Source: Siniperca chuatsi (lineage: Eukaryota > Chordata > Actinopteri > Centrarchiformes > Sinipercidae). Taken from it: DNA of 64,000 nucleotides. The translations under genes were made by a program, and so were the position numbers. Below are positions 47,931 through 60,900 of the stretch, piece after piece. Numbering within the stretch: the stretch's first letter is position 1; each line of letters begins with the position of its first letter. The stretch lies in the NCBI RefSeq assembly GCF_020085105.1, contig NC_058042.1, positions 12,771,001-12,835,000 on the forward strand, given 5' to 3'. The notes beneath the pieces are model-generated. The model was not told where the DNA came from. It worked only from the letters and a program-made list of their open reading frames with translations, and searched no databases.

Positions 47931-49134
47931 CAGTATTATTTCAATAAAGATAAGGGTCAAAAGGTTATATAAAAAAAACAGTAGAAACAAAAACACACCT
48001 AAAAATAGATGTACTGCAAGAAAAACTACGTACACTACAAGGACTACATGCCAGAGAGTCTAATTTCAGATGAAACATTTGGTTTAATTTATAACATGAT
48101 TGAAAAAAGTCAAATATGTTACACCAACAATGAAGGAAACAAAATATGACCAGACCACACATAATTCAATGCAGGACACTTTGATAAACAATTATCTAAT
48201 CACATAGTCTTGTCATGAATTACATCAATGTGACCCAAAATGTGCATTGTCCATTACTTTTCTTATACATGCTGATGATCAGGGCTAGATTTAGCCTCTT
48301 TGGGGCCCCTAGTAAGGTTTTGCTTTTGCCTCCACATCTTAACCAACTTTGAAACTGATGACATCAGCTCACATTGGAGGTGATCTAATAACTTGTTGGA
48401 GTTTGCCCTGAGTGTATGCATAGGAGCGTGTTGTATACTGTCATAGTGGCAGTTCTGAGGGGGATCTAAGGGGGTCCAGGGCCTCTGTGGCACCATGCCT
48501 GGACCTCATTATGGCCCCCCCTAAATCTTAAGTTGTTTTCTCCCAGAAGCCACAACCAAACTGGGAATCCCCTTTTCAATGTAATGTAATTATCATTTTA
48601 ATTAGAACATCAAATTATTTCTCTTACACAACAGTTACTATATTTTTTTGTGTTGTCGAAGCCATTTATTCTCTATTTTTCATAAAACTTCTTTCAATGA
48701 ATGAAACGGTGCTCCTTTGGATTGAGATGCGGTAATGTTAGTCAGTTTGTGTATTTTAGCAGCATTGTTCAAATGAAACAATTGGAAAAAGCTAGCTGGT
48801 TTAGTACTTGTTTTGGTACTGTGCTTTTTTAAGACTACATAAACACCATGGAAAGGAGTCTGGAATTTCCCCAGTTTTAAAATTGTTAGTAGTCAATTTG
48901 CCTGTTCAGCCATGTGATGTTAAGATTAAGTAACTAACTGGTGAGACAACATTCACATCCCAACAATGACACTCTACATTATTATTAAAAATTAAATACA
49001 GTTATACACATTAATGTATTAATGTGTATAACTGCATTAAGTTGTATATACATATTTACATGAGATTTTGGGAGGAGTTCGTCCTACATCAAACGATCTG
49101 GACTAAAAGTAGTCCGCTATCTCAGGTCTATCAG
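47931..49134. other. No gene recognised
   Basis: Between the MITE and the end of the lectin pseudogene; may include its former 3' UTR. A G/C-rich block at about 48280-48530 could be another small repeat. No supported coding frame. Confidence 0.45.
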
Positions 49135-50717
49135 TCAGGACAAACTGAGAGCTGTGGTCTCACAGATGTAGTGTCTTTTGCCAGCACAAACAATGTCATC
49201 CCAGGTGTTTAACCAATCCTTCTCTCCAGTGCGTTTCGGTTGGGATAAAGGCACCACAATCTTGTCCTGCCTTGTCTTCGTCCCAGGAGGCCATAGCGTT
49301 GTTTGGCTCCAGATGCTTCCAGAAAATTGCATTTGACTGTATTTTGTTGCCACTGACCCACATAAAGTTTCCCTCCTTCACCATGTCCTGCAACCCGATT
49401 CACGCTGAATGGAACTCTTCTTGAGGGTGCCGCTGTACAAACTGTAAAGTCAAGTTGATCAAGAATGCCTGGTCTTTGGCATTCAAAACAACAGCCAGGT
49501 CACCCCCCATGTCAAGACACTGTCTGCGAGCAACTTCCCACTTGTTTGTTTGTTTGAACAAAAAGAAGCAGCGTGAAGCGTGCTCGACCCAGCTAGGCAT
49601 GCAGCGTGAACACTTCAGTGTGCTCTTGTTGCAGAATCTCCAGATGAAGGACAGTTTATTCGAGAATAGGATTGAACGCTGGTGTTTATTTTCTGCTTCC
49701 AACTGCTTGGAGGTTTGCCGTTCATTGTTTAACAGCAGAAGCAACTGTTTGTTTTCTGCAGACGCCACAGTGATGATATGCAATGATTCATTCAGATGCA
49801 GGTTCACTTGTCTGTACTCCTCTTTTAGAAGCTTACAGTTTTCCAGGGTTGAATTTAGAAACATGTTTAGCTCTTTGTTCTTCACTTGCAACTGTGTCTA
49901 TTCTTGCAACGTGTTGTTCAAGAGTAGACTCAGTTGTGTTTTTTCTTGCGACGTGTCGTTCAAGACCAAGCTCAGCTGTGTATTTTCCTGCAACGTGTTG
50001 TTCAAGAGCAAGCTCAGCTGTGTTTTTTCTTGCGACTTGTTCTTCAAGAGCAAGCTCAACTGTGATTGTTCTTGCAACGTGTTATTCAAGAACAGGATCA
50101 GCTGTGTTTGTTCTTGCAACGTGTTTTTCAATAGCACGTTCTGTTGTTTTTGTTCTTGTAATATGTTCTTCAAGAGCAAGATCAGCTGTGATTTTTCCTG
50201 TAATGTGTTGTTCAATAGCAAGCTCAACTGTGTTTTTTCTTGCAACATATTCTTCAAGAGCAAGCTCAACTGTGTGTTTTCTTTCATTGTGTTCTTCAAG
50301 AGCAGGCTCAGCTGTGTGTTTTCAGCAGACAAGGTGACGTTGTACAGTGTTGCATTCATGAGCAGCTTCAGTTGGCCACAGTCACTTCCACAAAGGGTGA
50401 AGTTTTGATGAGTGGAGTTCAGAAGTTGCTTAAGCTGACTGTTTTCTATTTGCAAGTGCTTGGTGTTATTCCTCGCAGTGAATATCTCCTCTGCCATATG
50501 CTGTAATTCTGCTGTCAGACGTTGCTGTTTATTCATCTGACTAAAGAGGACGCCGGGCACACCACAAAAAAGCACCATCAAAATCCCAATCAAAATAGCT
50601 TGCCAACTGCATCGCAGTCTCTTCACGAAGGTGTTTTTAGTCTCTCCTCCGCCTATTTCATCTTGAACTTCTGTGGCAATATCTGCTGGTTCCTCACCAG
50701 AATTTTCACATGAAAGA
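49135..50717 (-). pseudogene. Type II membrane C-type lectin-like gene, broken (two nonsense codons, one frameshift)
   Basis: Read from 50717 (acceptor CTCTTAG) downward: a short acidic cytoplasmic part, a membrane segment (SWQAILIGILMVLFCGVPGV), a coiled-coil stalk with ten 14-residue repeats (49904-50323), then a C-type lectin domain (CMPSWVEHASRCFFLF, EVARRQCLDMGGDLAVVL, FWKHLEPNNAMASW, RRHYICE-like end). The EPN motif is the mannose-type calcium/sugar ligand set. Lesions: TAG at 49898-49900 inside the last stalk repeat; TGA at 49400-49402 where the conserved Trp of the WIGL motif belongs; and a frame change at about 49211-49235. The stop is at 49135-49137. Stalk and lectin domain are in one exon, unlike the usual three-exon lectin domain, so an old retrocopy is possible, though an upstream acceptor argues against it. 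Upstream exons were not found. It could also be an assembly-damaged or polymorphic allele. Confidence 0.85.
49904..50323 (-). repeat. 42-bp tandem repeat, ten units, coding the lectin stalk
   Basis: Ten units of 14 residues (two heptads) follow the pattern E-[NKQ]-[TSK]-Q-L-x-L-L-L-[KN]-N-T-L-Q. Leucines at heptad spacing indicate a coiled coil. Several units carry N-glycosylation sequons (NNT, NDT, NKS). Units diverge by a few bases each, so the array is not freshly expanded. Confidence 0.9.
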
Positions 50718-51689
50718 CTAAGAGCAAAAGAAAAGAAAGAAAAGGGATCAAGAGATGTTACAGTAAACAAGAGATTCACACTGTTGGGTAAATACCACAT
50801 TTCAATTACAAATTTGTCTTTATGAATTCTAAAAATAATTGTATGTTTTCAAAATCAACATATTTTCATCGTTATCAATTTTTTATAATTTGCTAGTCTC
50901 CTGCAGCCACAAGGCAAGCCACCTGTGACACCATTCCTCACCTGAACTGATGGGGTTTAAATATATGGTACATTTGCCCATTATATTGGTTCATAAGTCA
51001 GCATACATAGCAGTTCATTATGAAATTAATATATTTTGATGTGTAAAATAATGTTATATGGTTTTGTATAAATAAAGTACATTACCATCTCCTAAAATGT
51101 TTGTATATTTTACTTTGATTGGACTGCGTTTTATTGTCAGATTTCTGGAAACTGGCAAAACTTTGTAGGACACAAGTCAACAGAAATGAATAAATAATTC
51201 ATCCAGTCTTGTCTAAAGTCAAACTAGTAAATAAATTGTTGTTCAGCAAAAGCAATGAAACCATAAAACAAACACCAACGGGTTGAACTTAATTTGTGTG
51301 AACTTTGTTTTGTTCTTTTGCATTTGATTTTTTTTCTTGCAGGGACGCATTAGGAGTCAGCCCCATCACCTGAACGCTACAACAAGGCTGCAGACACTTC
51401 TATTATAAGATACAGTATGGTGTTTTTGTACTAAAATCCATTATTTTACTTTGATCCACATTCAGAAGGAAGTTAATTGGCATCAAACGAAATACCAAAG
51501 CTAATTAAAGAACCCTCTTCACCATTCCCTCTTTAATTATTATTTTTTTTGTCGTTGCAATTAAGCCCACAGGACCTTCATTGTCAAAACGTATTACCAG
51601 AGAGGAGAAAACAACAGTCTGTGTAACGATAATCATACCAAAACAGACGGGAATCACTTTTAGGTGTGAAATTGAGACTCCATGAGTTG
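50718..51689. other. No gene recognised; missing 5' exons of the lectin pseudogene expected nearby
   Basis: AT-rich. A minus-strand exon joining the acceptor at 50717 should lie at higher coordinates, but none is clear. Confidence 0.4.
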
Positions 51690-54600
51690 ATATACAGTTT
51701 CATGTTTATTAAAATGGGACGGATTTACAGTTTGTACACCCCATCCACATTGGCATTGATTTAGAAAGCAACAAACAAGTACAAATGCAGTATATACATA
51801 CCAGTATACAGTACATATATTTATAAAATACAATAGCATTTTTTTCACACAACTGTATCTTTTCAATGATTTGAAGTCATGGTTAGGAGGCCTTTTAAGC
51901 AAGCTACACTTAAACTGTTCAGACAGAAAGATGCTGTGCATAAGCTGTGATTTTCCGTCATGGCAAGTGAGTCAAACCTACAGTATCTACAATATTCAGA
52001 TCTCCATGTTAGAAAAATAGTCCCATGTTTGCACAAAGTTCCCAACAGAAATGGGTCGCAATTACAGAAGGCTAACGTCAACAGCACAGGCACCAGAAAA
52101 ACAAGCAAAACCCACAACAGTGATGTGTCTAAGAAAGTTGGACAATTGTAAATGACTTAAAAGTAAACAACTGTGGACACACACTTCTCTGTTCTTTTGG
52201 TTTTTGCTTCTGTTGTCTTACTCAGAAACTGGCAACACTGAAAAAATGTTAGTCCATGGAGGCTTGATTTTGGGAATACTTGCTGATTTTCTCTTTTTCA
52301 GAGCTAGTTTGGATGAATATCTTGTACAGTTTTTAGTGTGTAAAGGGTAAGGATTAATTTTCACATCTTCTGATCTTAGAGAAGTTACGGCCTTCTAAAT
52401 TGCTTTTCACTGTAAATCTGGATGGGCATCTTCAATGTGAGACAGTGGCACATCTCTAGGACGAGGGAAAACATGGAGGTACACAATGATTTAACTTTAT
52501 AATGAGTGTATTCTGTGTTCAGCAGATTTACATTGCCATGTTTAGTTTTTGTCAGGGTTTTCTCTCATTCCTCCGTTATTGAAATTCATGCGTCTTCTGC
52601 CACCTCGGATAACAACATTTTTCAAACCGAACTAGTTTGACATAAACCACTTTTTTAGCAAAGCATCACCTCCAGCAGACATTGAGGAACATGTCCCTGA
52701 TGACTACACACACACACATTATGCACCTGCCGTTAGTTCTGTCCGTCTGGGAGAAACATTTATGAGATCCAAGCTGCACTCCATTGTTATCTGACACTTA
52801 CACAGTGTTTGGAAAGCACTAAAGGACAAAGCGGTATTCTGTGATGTCAAGCCTGTAAAGCATTTTAGGGCTTCATTATGATAGAATATGGCCGACTTCA
52901 GTTTCTTTACATTTTTGAGAGGGGTGTCATGATGAAAAGGTTAAAGACATAACTCCAGCACTCGGGGAGGCAGTTATGAAAGCTGAAATATATCAAGCCA
53001 CATGTTGTTCTTGGACCATCAAAGCCATGGATGATATAGATTTTGTTTTCTCACAATTTCCAAACATAAAAAAAGGTTTAGGGGTTATGTGCAGTGCAAT
53101 ATCATGCATTATGAGACAAGCATTTTCTTTGACAGTCATTCATTACTTTCTTTAGGAATGCGGCAGAAATTCATCCACATCAGCTGCTTAATCTGAAAGT
53201 TTAATGCTGATGCTGCACACTGTCCCAGTATGACTGATGCAACAGTAGAAGCAATGAGTTTGTAAAATTTCATCATTCTTAGGAAAATATTTTAATAGCA
53301 CAGTTCCAATGACTGTCAAGGCCAGGGTGTGTGTTAATGGATGGTGGTGTGGTATAAAATATGGGAGAACGGGAGATGAAATAAAAATAACAGATTTGGA
53401 GGATTTGTTCCAAACAGCTAAATATATACCCCCCCCAAAAAAGCATATTCAGGGCATTTAGTAGAATAACAGTAAAGAATACCATTAAGTCATTTCCATA
53501 ATCTTCCACCTGTGGTTCATTTCATTTGTTTTAAACATTACTACCATCCTGTGGCCAAATACTTTCTTACAGCTTAAATAAAAATGGACACTACATGTTT
53601 TGCATCACAATATGTAAGCTGTGAAAAAATAACTGAATTACCCAGAGATAGTAATAACGGAGATTAACTAAATGTATCTCATTGTATTCTTGTTACATTC
53701 ATATGAAAATGTTTATTCACGTTTATTCAAGTTCCCTCCTTGCCCCTCCTGGAGAAAAAAATCTTTATATGGCCCTCCTACATATTATTTAAGTTTGCCA
53801 CCAGCACATTTTGACTGGGACTGACATTTCTTTTGTGTTGCCAAACAGTAAAATTGATCTATGACGGCAGGTGGGCAGTGAAGATCCCTCTTGATTTATT
53901 TAATTTGTTAATCAAAACCGGACAAAATTTATGAAGCTTGATTTCACGTGGTTTGGATGATACTCTACATATCTGCCACTTATATCTGAGCATCTGTCAT
54001 GTTTCACACTGTGTCTACTGACATATTCTCAATAAAGATTATTTGATTTGTGCAAGTTTTAGGAGGTCAATCTGATTTGGTCCTTGATGTAGTTTGAATA
54101 TTGAATCCCCAGTTACACTTATTGATGATTAGTGGAGCAATGTAAGTTTTCATGTAGTGTTTTACACTACTGTTGCTCCAAAGACAACACAATGAGACAA
54201 GGTCTCTAACCTTGATAACAGGACATTCAAAATCTAATGGGTTTGGATCAAATTGCTGCTGGCAAGTCACCGGCTGAAATACTGTGAATAGAACATCCAG
54301 TGCCCTTATGGCTGAGGGGAAAATAAAGCAGCAGTGAGATTAGAGCTCAGAGAGAAAAAGACAGACATAAAAGACTCAAAATCAGTACTGATGAGTCTTT
54401 GTAGTATTTCACATTAAAACCCAACACTGCAATGTGCAAGTTAGGACAATATTAATACAATACCCATATGACGTGATTAGACCAGAACCGTAAGAGTGGT
54501 AATACTATGCATGCTTCAGAAATATTTGGAACAGGTTTCAAATATTGTGTGTTCTATAGTTCAAGCAGTTTCTCAAATTCAGGTTTAAAACTGTTCAAGC

Positions 54601-54973
54601 AAAGACAATGACCGGTACAACACTGAACCCACAGATAAGCACAGGAGCCTGTCTTTAATTATTTCTCTGCTTAGGGATTAAAGGGCTGGGTGACTTAGCT
54701 GTTTTTTTACTCCTATAAAAAAAACTTGCAGTCTGAAAGTGTGACATAGTTGTGGTACAGGAATAAATAGATGAAATCATCTGTTTCTCCCTTGCACTCT
54801 TACACACATACACACTCGCACAGCTTTCTTTGTGTTTCTGATCAACTCCATAGCAGATTCTACAATGACAATGGGTGTTCTGTGCTTATTGTTATCCCCA
54901 CAGTCCTCAGCATGTCCTGCTTTAGTTTGGTGCCTCTGATCACAGATCACATGGTAGTTTGAAGGGTCAAGTC
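51690..54973 (-). other. tgfbrap1: Possible tgfbrap1 3' UTR or intergenic DNA
   Basis: No protein is recognisable between the tgfbrap1 stop and the lectin pseudogene. Polyadenylation signals for this strand occur as a close pair at 53712-53727 and again at 51705-51710, so the transcript could end at either. Open frames here lack family resemblance. Confidence 0.3.
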
Positions 54974-57900
54974 TCACGTATGGTTACTGCTATTAGTTAA
55001 CTGTCTCTTTGTGGGAGAGTCTCTTACTCTCTGGGCGACACAGTGAGTGTGGACAGGCACTCCACCTGGCAGACACACCACATCAGGCTCACTGAAGGTG
55101 TTGTGGCACAGGTGGCATCCCTTCTTTTCAGACACAAAGATTGGTTTCTTCCGCTCTTTCAGCTGTGGAGAAAATACATTAGAGTTACAATGACTTAAAG
55201 CAGTAATGAGCATAAATATAACACTACAGATGTTACACTTCCATGAAAAAATGGAATAATCAATTATATGGACAAGACAATATATGCTAACCCTGACAGG
55301 GAGGCCCCAGTTCTTCAATGTTATTTATTTTTTTCCTTAGAACCACTGGTCCAACAACTAAATTTCACTGTAGACAGAAGATATGTTAATGTTTACTGTT
55401 TATGTATCTGATTTAAAAATGATACAATCAGATCTCACTCAATGGTTTAATCGGCCAATTCAAATGTCTGGCAAAGCCATTAAGATGAATAATAAATATC
55501 AAGAGTTGCTCCCGCCTCCACCTAATTATTGGGAGATACTTGATCGTTTTATATCAGAGAAAGAAAGCTTAAGTTGATTAGTTTACACAAAAGTTTAAAT
55601 TTGGGAGACTAACAAGTATCACATTTTAGAAAAAGTCGTCATGGTTCCGTTGAGGGCTGCAACTAAAAATAATTTTTATTATCAATTAATCTGCCAATTA
55701 TTTTCTTGATTTACTGGTATTTGGTCAATAAAATGTCAGAAAACGGACGTGCCCATGAACATGTATTCAAAAGTCTTGTTTTATTCGACCAACAGTCCAA
55801 AACCCAAATATATTCAGTTTACTATCATATACGACAACAAAAAGCATCAAATCCCCTGATTTGAGAAGTTGGAACCAGCGAATGTTTGCCATTTTTGTAA
55901 GGAAAAATTACTAAAACCAAAAAATAGCTGCTAATTAATTTCCTGTCGATCAACTTATCAATTAAACGACTAATCTTTGCAGCTCTACCTCAGCTGTTCA
56001 TAATTTAATTGGTTTACTCAGGATTGCTCCATCTATTGGAGAAGTATTGAGAGAAATCTAACTTTGCCAATACCTTTAACAAGTAGTGATTTCTGTTTTC
56101 TATTATTATTATTGCTGTTAACCTTTTGTAAAACTAACATCACAAAACAAAAAAGGTCATAATCTAATAAATGATGGTTTTGTACCCAAGCCTGTAAAAC
56201 AACACATTACACAAGTATAGCAGTTAGAGGAAGAAGAAAGTATTTACTTATTTAACTAATTTGCACGTTTTTGTATTATGTTGTGTGTTTCTCACTCTGT
56301 CATGCAGCAGTTGAAGGTTTTCAGAGCGGGCTAGCCCCAGAGCAATCTGGGAGGTGCGGCAGGCATGCATGTTGGCCCTGATAGCTTGACCCAGAAAGGG
56401 CCGCAGCAGCTGCAGTGACCAACCCTCAGGGAGCATGCGCAGGACGCGGACTGCATCGAACACCTCGCCGTGCCGATTTAGGAGGTCCACTGCCGCCATC
56501 TCCAGGTCTCCACTGCCACCTCCTGTTGCTGTCTGGTTCCCGTCTAGATACACCCCCAAGAGCAGGTGAAATAGCTGCTGTCGGTAAGCAGAATCCTGAC
56601 AAGAAGAGGCCCACATACAGAAGGCCTCAGCAGACGGGAAGTCTCTGAGCTTGTGCACCAATATGTGCAGTGCTTTATCGTGTTCTTCCAGTTTTCCATG
56701 TAGTGTTGCACGCTCTAGCAGTAGTTGTTCACAGTTCTCTATCTTACCTAAACAGAGCAGAAGGACATTAAACATTAAAAGGTCAAAACATTTTGGAATA
56801 AAGTCACAAAGTCTTGAGAATCACACCTTGCTATCAAGGATTTTCCAGTCACCTCTACACCCAGTGCATTCATGGTGCTACACATACAATATGTGTTAAG
56901 TCTGAGATGACACAGTTATCGATTGTACTATGGCAACATCATTAAAACTAAATAACTTATTTATTAAAATCTTCAGAGAGCTGGTTAAAATGCTGCAAAA
57001 CACCATTCATCAAAGTTTACACAAAAATAGAAAGATCCATCTTAAAAATAAAACATTCAAGTGTAGTGGTATCTTCAGACTTGTGTCTCACCTAAAAGAC
57101 ACTGTACACGGTATAGGTTGGACTCCCTGAGCATGGCTTGGAGCCTCTCTCGAGCTCTGGTGAGCTGCTTTTCATCTGTTGGCGACACTGACAGCAATGA
57201 CAAGACCCTCTCTAGGTACAACACAGCCAGGTGTGTGTGGAACTTCTCTTTCTGCATCCGCAAACATGGAAAAAAAACAATTAGAATTCAATAAACTTTC
57301 AATTAGGAAGGCAACTAAATCCTGCAAAACAGTTATCTTAAAAAGTCTATGTTTACATTGATTGCAACATTCAGATATTAACTAGATTCAGTACTCTGAA
57401 TAAGAAATGTATTAAGGGTTATTAAAGATAGCCTCAAAACTACATCACAGAAGAACATAAATAAAGAAAGACAGTGTTTGAGGTTGGACAACGAAAGGAA
57501 ACTGTCATTGTAAGCTAATGTAGAGGGGACGTATTTGGTTCCACTTTCGTAACAGCTACTGACATGCCCATAAAGAAAGCCCTTATTCCGCGACTACTAC
57601 AGTGGAACATCTCAGTAACCAACAGATCAGACTGTGGTTGTTACTGTGCAGCTTCTAAGTGTGATTTTGTTCTCAAGTACTTATACTTATGTTGGAGGAC
57701 TCCTGGGAGGAGCTAGGCAGAAACTGAGGGTGTACATACCCTTTAAAAGGTAACATAATTGACCTAGCCCACAGGTCAGGGTTGTAGGAGGAAGTCAAGG
57801 GACAGTGCTAACCACTGAGCCACCGTGTCTCATCATGTGACCAGCTTCATATTTAGAATGTGGTCAACAGTGAGACTGTTGGAGTCCATGTTAATGTATC

Positions 57901-60900
57901 CATGATAATAATGCAATTCAGTACTTTGGAGAACTGATACTGCAGGGAAATTCCTCTAATGACGCTTGCCACACTGCAGGAAGGTTAGTGTTTAGATCAG
58001 CTACAACACAGCATGTCTGGGGCTAGCACAGATTTTGTGTATTGCTCAAGGACACTTCCAGTTCCCTCTCACCACAAAACCACTCATCATGACTGTCATT
58101 AACAGCTGATACTTGTATCCTTTTATTGTACCTGTGTCCTTCTCTCCAGCACCAGGTGTTCCAAGTAGAGAAGCAGTGCCTGGCTGTGCTTTTCCAGGTA
58201 AGTGATGACATCATCAGGGTTAAATTCTGACTGATCTTTACTGGCAGGCCTCTTAGTAAAGATGTGCACACCTATCTGTGAATGAAAAAGAAAGGCTAGG
58301 TTACTGCTTTAGCTCTACCACTTCATGCTAAATATCAGAAAATGATGCAAATAATCTGACATGAAGGAGAAAGCATGAATATTAAGATACTCAGCAACAC
58401 ACAATGAGACACAAGAAAAGACACTGTACTGCAAAAAAGCACATTTAGTCTATCTGCTTTTTCTTCAAGCCATACATGAATGGAGTTGTATGGCGGTATA
58501 TAAAAATAAGAACTCAGTACCTTCTTTTTATTTAATAAAGAACTGAAGAAATGGCTTGTGAGCACTGGAAAGTGACATCACATCTCTCCAGCCATATTGA
58601 CTATCTTTATTTTGTCTATTCAATCATCCAATGTTCAGTGTGGACTGTAGAGAATTGTTACTTGTTTTTACCATTGTATAATTATTCTTACAGTATGTGC
58701 TGTAGTTATATGTGCATTTTTTTAATTTAGATTTTTATCACCTGACTGCTAATGAAAATGAGCCCTCTTGGCTAACTCTGGCCTATTTCCATTTTTTTCC
58801 CCCTGTTACTCAGTGGGCATTGTCCTTTAATTAATAATTAAAATGTAGATGAAATAAAAGAAAAAATGAATGCAACTAGTTTACATTGTTGTTAAACCAA
58901 TGTAAAAATCAACTTTACATCAAGTTGACTGGCACTAATAATCTTGGACGGACAGCACAGTTACATTTATGAGGTCATTTATGGTCCTGGTAACCTACGG
59001 TGGGATCCTTCCGCAGGGCCCAGTCTGCATACTTCCATACAATGTCCAGATTGGAACAGCAGCAGAGAAAGTCCACAATGTACTCATAAAGGTCAGATCT
59101 TGTGGAGTCCTGCAGATCCCCATCTACCACACGAATCCACAACTGTCAGAAAAATAAAGAGGGAATATGTGAAATTTCTACACATTATGTTGGTGTGGAT
59201 TCTTCCGTGAGAACTAATGATAGACTGATTTCAGGCGCACATACCTGAAGTGCTGCTGAATCCTGACCATTATAATGATAGAGCAGCCCAAGTGCAAAAT
59301 ATCTATGGGGGGGGGGGGGGGAACAAAACAAAAAACACTGAATGAAGCAAAGCCATTCCCTCAAGATTGTATTTTTGTACAAAGGTTTTAAACTGACTTG
59401 ACTAAACGGGACACAGTATTAAAGCTTTACAAGGGTGTTAATTAACAGCAAGGGGCAAGGGAAAGTATGTACTCAACAAAGCCCCATCTCAGTCCGTCCC
59501 TCTAGGAATTTGTGAATTTTGTGACCCTAATAATTATTGAAAATTATACTGATTCCCACAGTGTCCACAAGAGTGTTAATTTTTCTGCTAATTACCACAG
59601 TTTTAAGCATGATATGACATGATCAAATTGAGACTACCAATTTACACTAATCTCACTCTTCATCAAGCAGTTAAACCACACACGCGCACACACACACAAC
59701 TAAAAGATGACATTTAACGGGTCCAGCCACAATTTCTAAACGAGTGGATGCTGCTTCAGATTAATTGTATTTGTGTGTCCATTCCAATAACAGCGTTTCT
59801 AAAGACTAAAAAATGTCTGTGTTTGTTAAAATGCAGTGATTTTCATGTGATAAATTATATTAACTTATTCTTAAAAAGGAGCGACTCAATACCAAAAATG
59901 ATAGTATACACACTTGTGATATTTCTCCAGCCATGGGACGCTGTCTGCTAGTACGCAGGCATTGTCTGAAGCTAGCAGGTCTAGAAGGCTGTCGTGATCC
60001 TGCTCAGCATACAGCTTTAACAGTGCAGTGTCCACGTCCTCTCTGCAGCCATTGGCTGCCTCTGTGCTTCGTACCTGTGTGTGGAGATGAAGAAAAACAT
60101 TATGTAATACATATACAGTATTACAAAAACTTCTGTCAAGTGAACTCACTGCAAAATGCTGTGTAAAGAAATCAGTTTTTACTCCATTTACCTCTCCCAA
60201 ATAAGTGATAAGGAATTTCTTGCATCGCAGCACTTTTTGCTGGTCACCCTGTGCCAGGTGGTTGAGATCTGCAAATTCGTGAAGAGGAGGGTGGCAGCGT
60301 GTGAATGAAGAGGAAGCTGGCAGCAGCAATGGATAGAGAGATATCAGCTCCCGCACATCCAGCTGACCCTTCCTGCAAATATAAAAAGGTAAAAACTGCT
60401 AATGAGTGAGGCATTCAACAACTAAAGGCTAAAAACTAGAGGAACAGTCACTGAACACACATGACACCTCATAGCTGCAATATTCAACATTTGTTATAAT
60501 ATTAATAATAGATTTTTTTTTTTAATTTGCATTGGTATGGCAGAAAAATGCACTGACAGATAAAAATATTAAAAATACATTTTAAAATTTCTGAATTGGA
60601 TCCAGATTCACACCCAAAACAAATCCTCTAAACCAAATCCAAAGTTAATTTTCCCATGGCCAATCTTTCAAACAGGAAAACACACAGGACTGGAAACATA
60701 ACCTCCTTGGCAGAGGCATCTATAAAATCATGAAGTTGTAAAGTAATTAAAGGTTCGCACTAAAATGCAGTTAGTGCAGAAACAGTCACGACTACATATT
60801 TATGGGGCTGCAACACTGGTCAAATAACCAAAAATTAAATAGGGGTTTCTGAAGACTTGAGAAAGTTTATGTGTTCTGCAGAAGGTTTTTATCATGGAAG

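Noticed and set aside
48280-48530. GC-richer block with GGGGCCCCTAG and GGCCCCCCCTAAATC ends
   Set aside because: Might be a small inverted-end element, but the matching is too short to call.
49455-50408. 317-codon open frame on the plus strand, rich in Cys/Ser/Phe
   Set aside because: It is the antisense of the lectin stalk repeat; the 42-bp period keeps the opposite frame open. No family resemblance.
51863-52117. 84-codon minus-strand frame with a hydrophobic start
   Set aside because: No family resemblance; lies in probable 3' UTR or intergenic DNA. A signal-like start alone is not enough.
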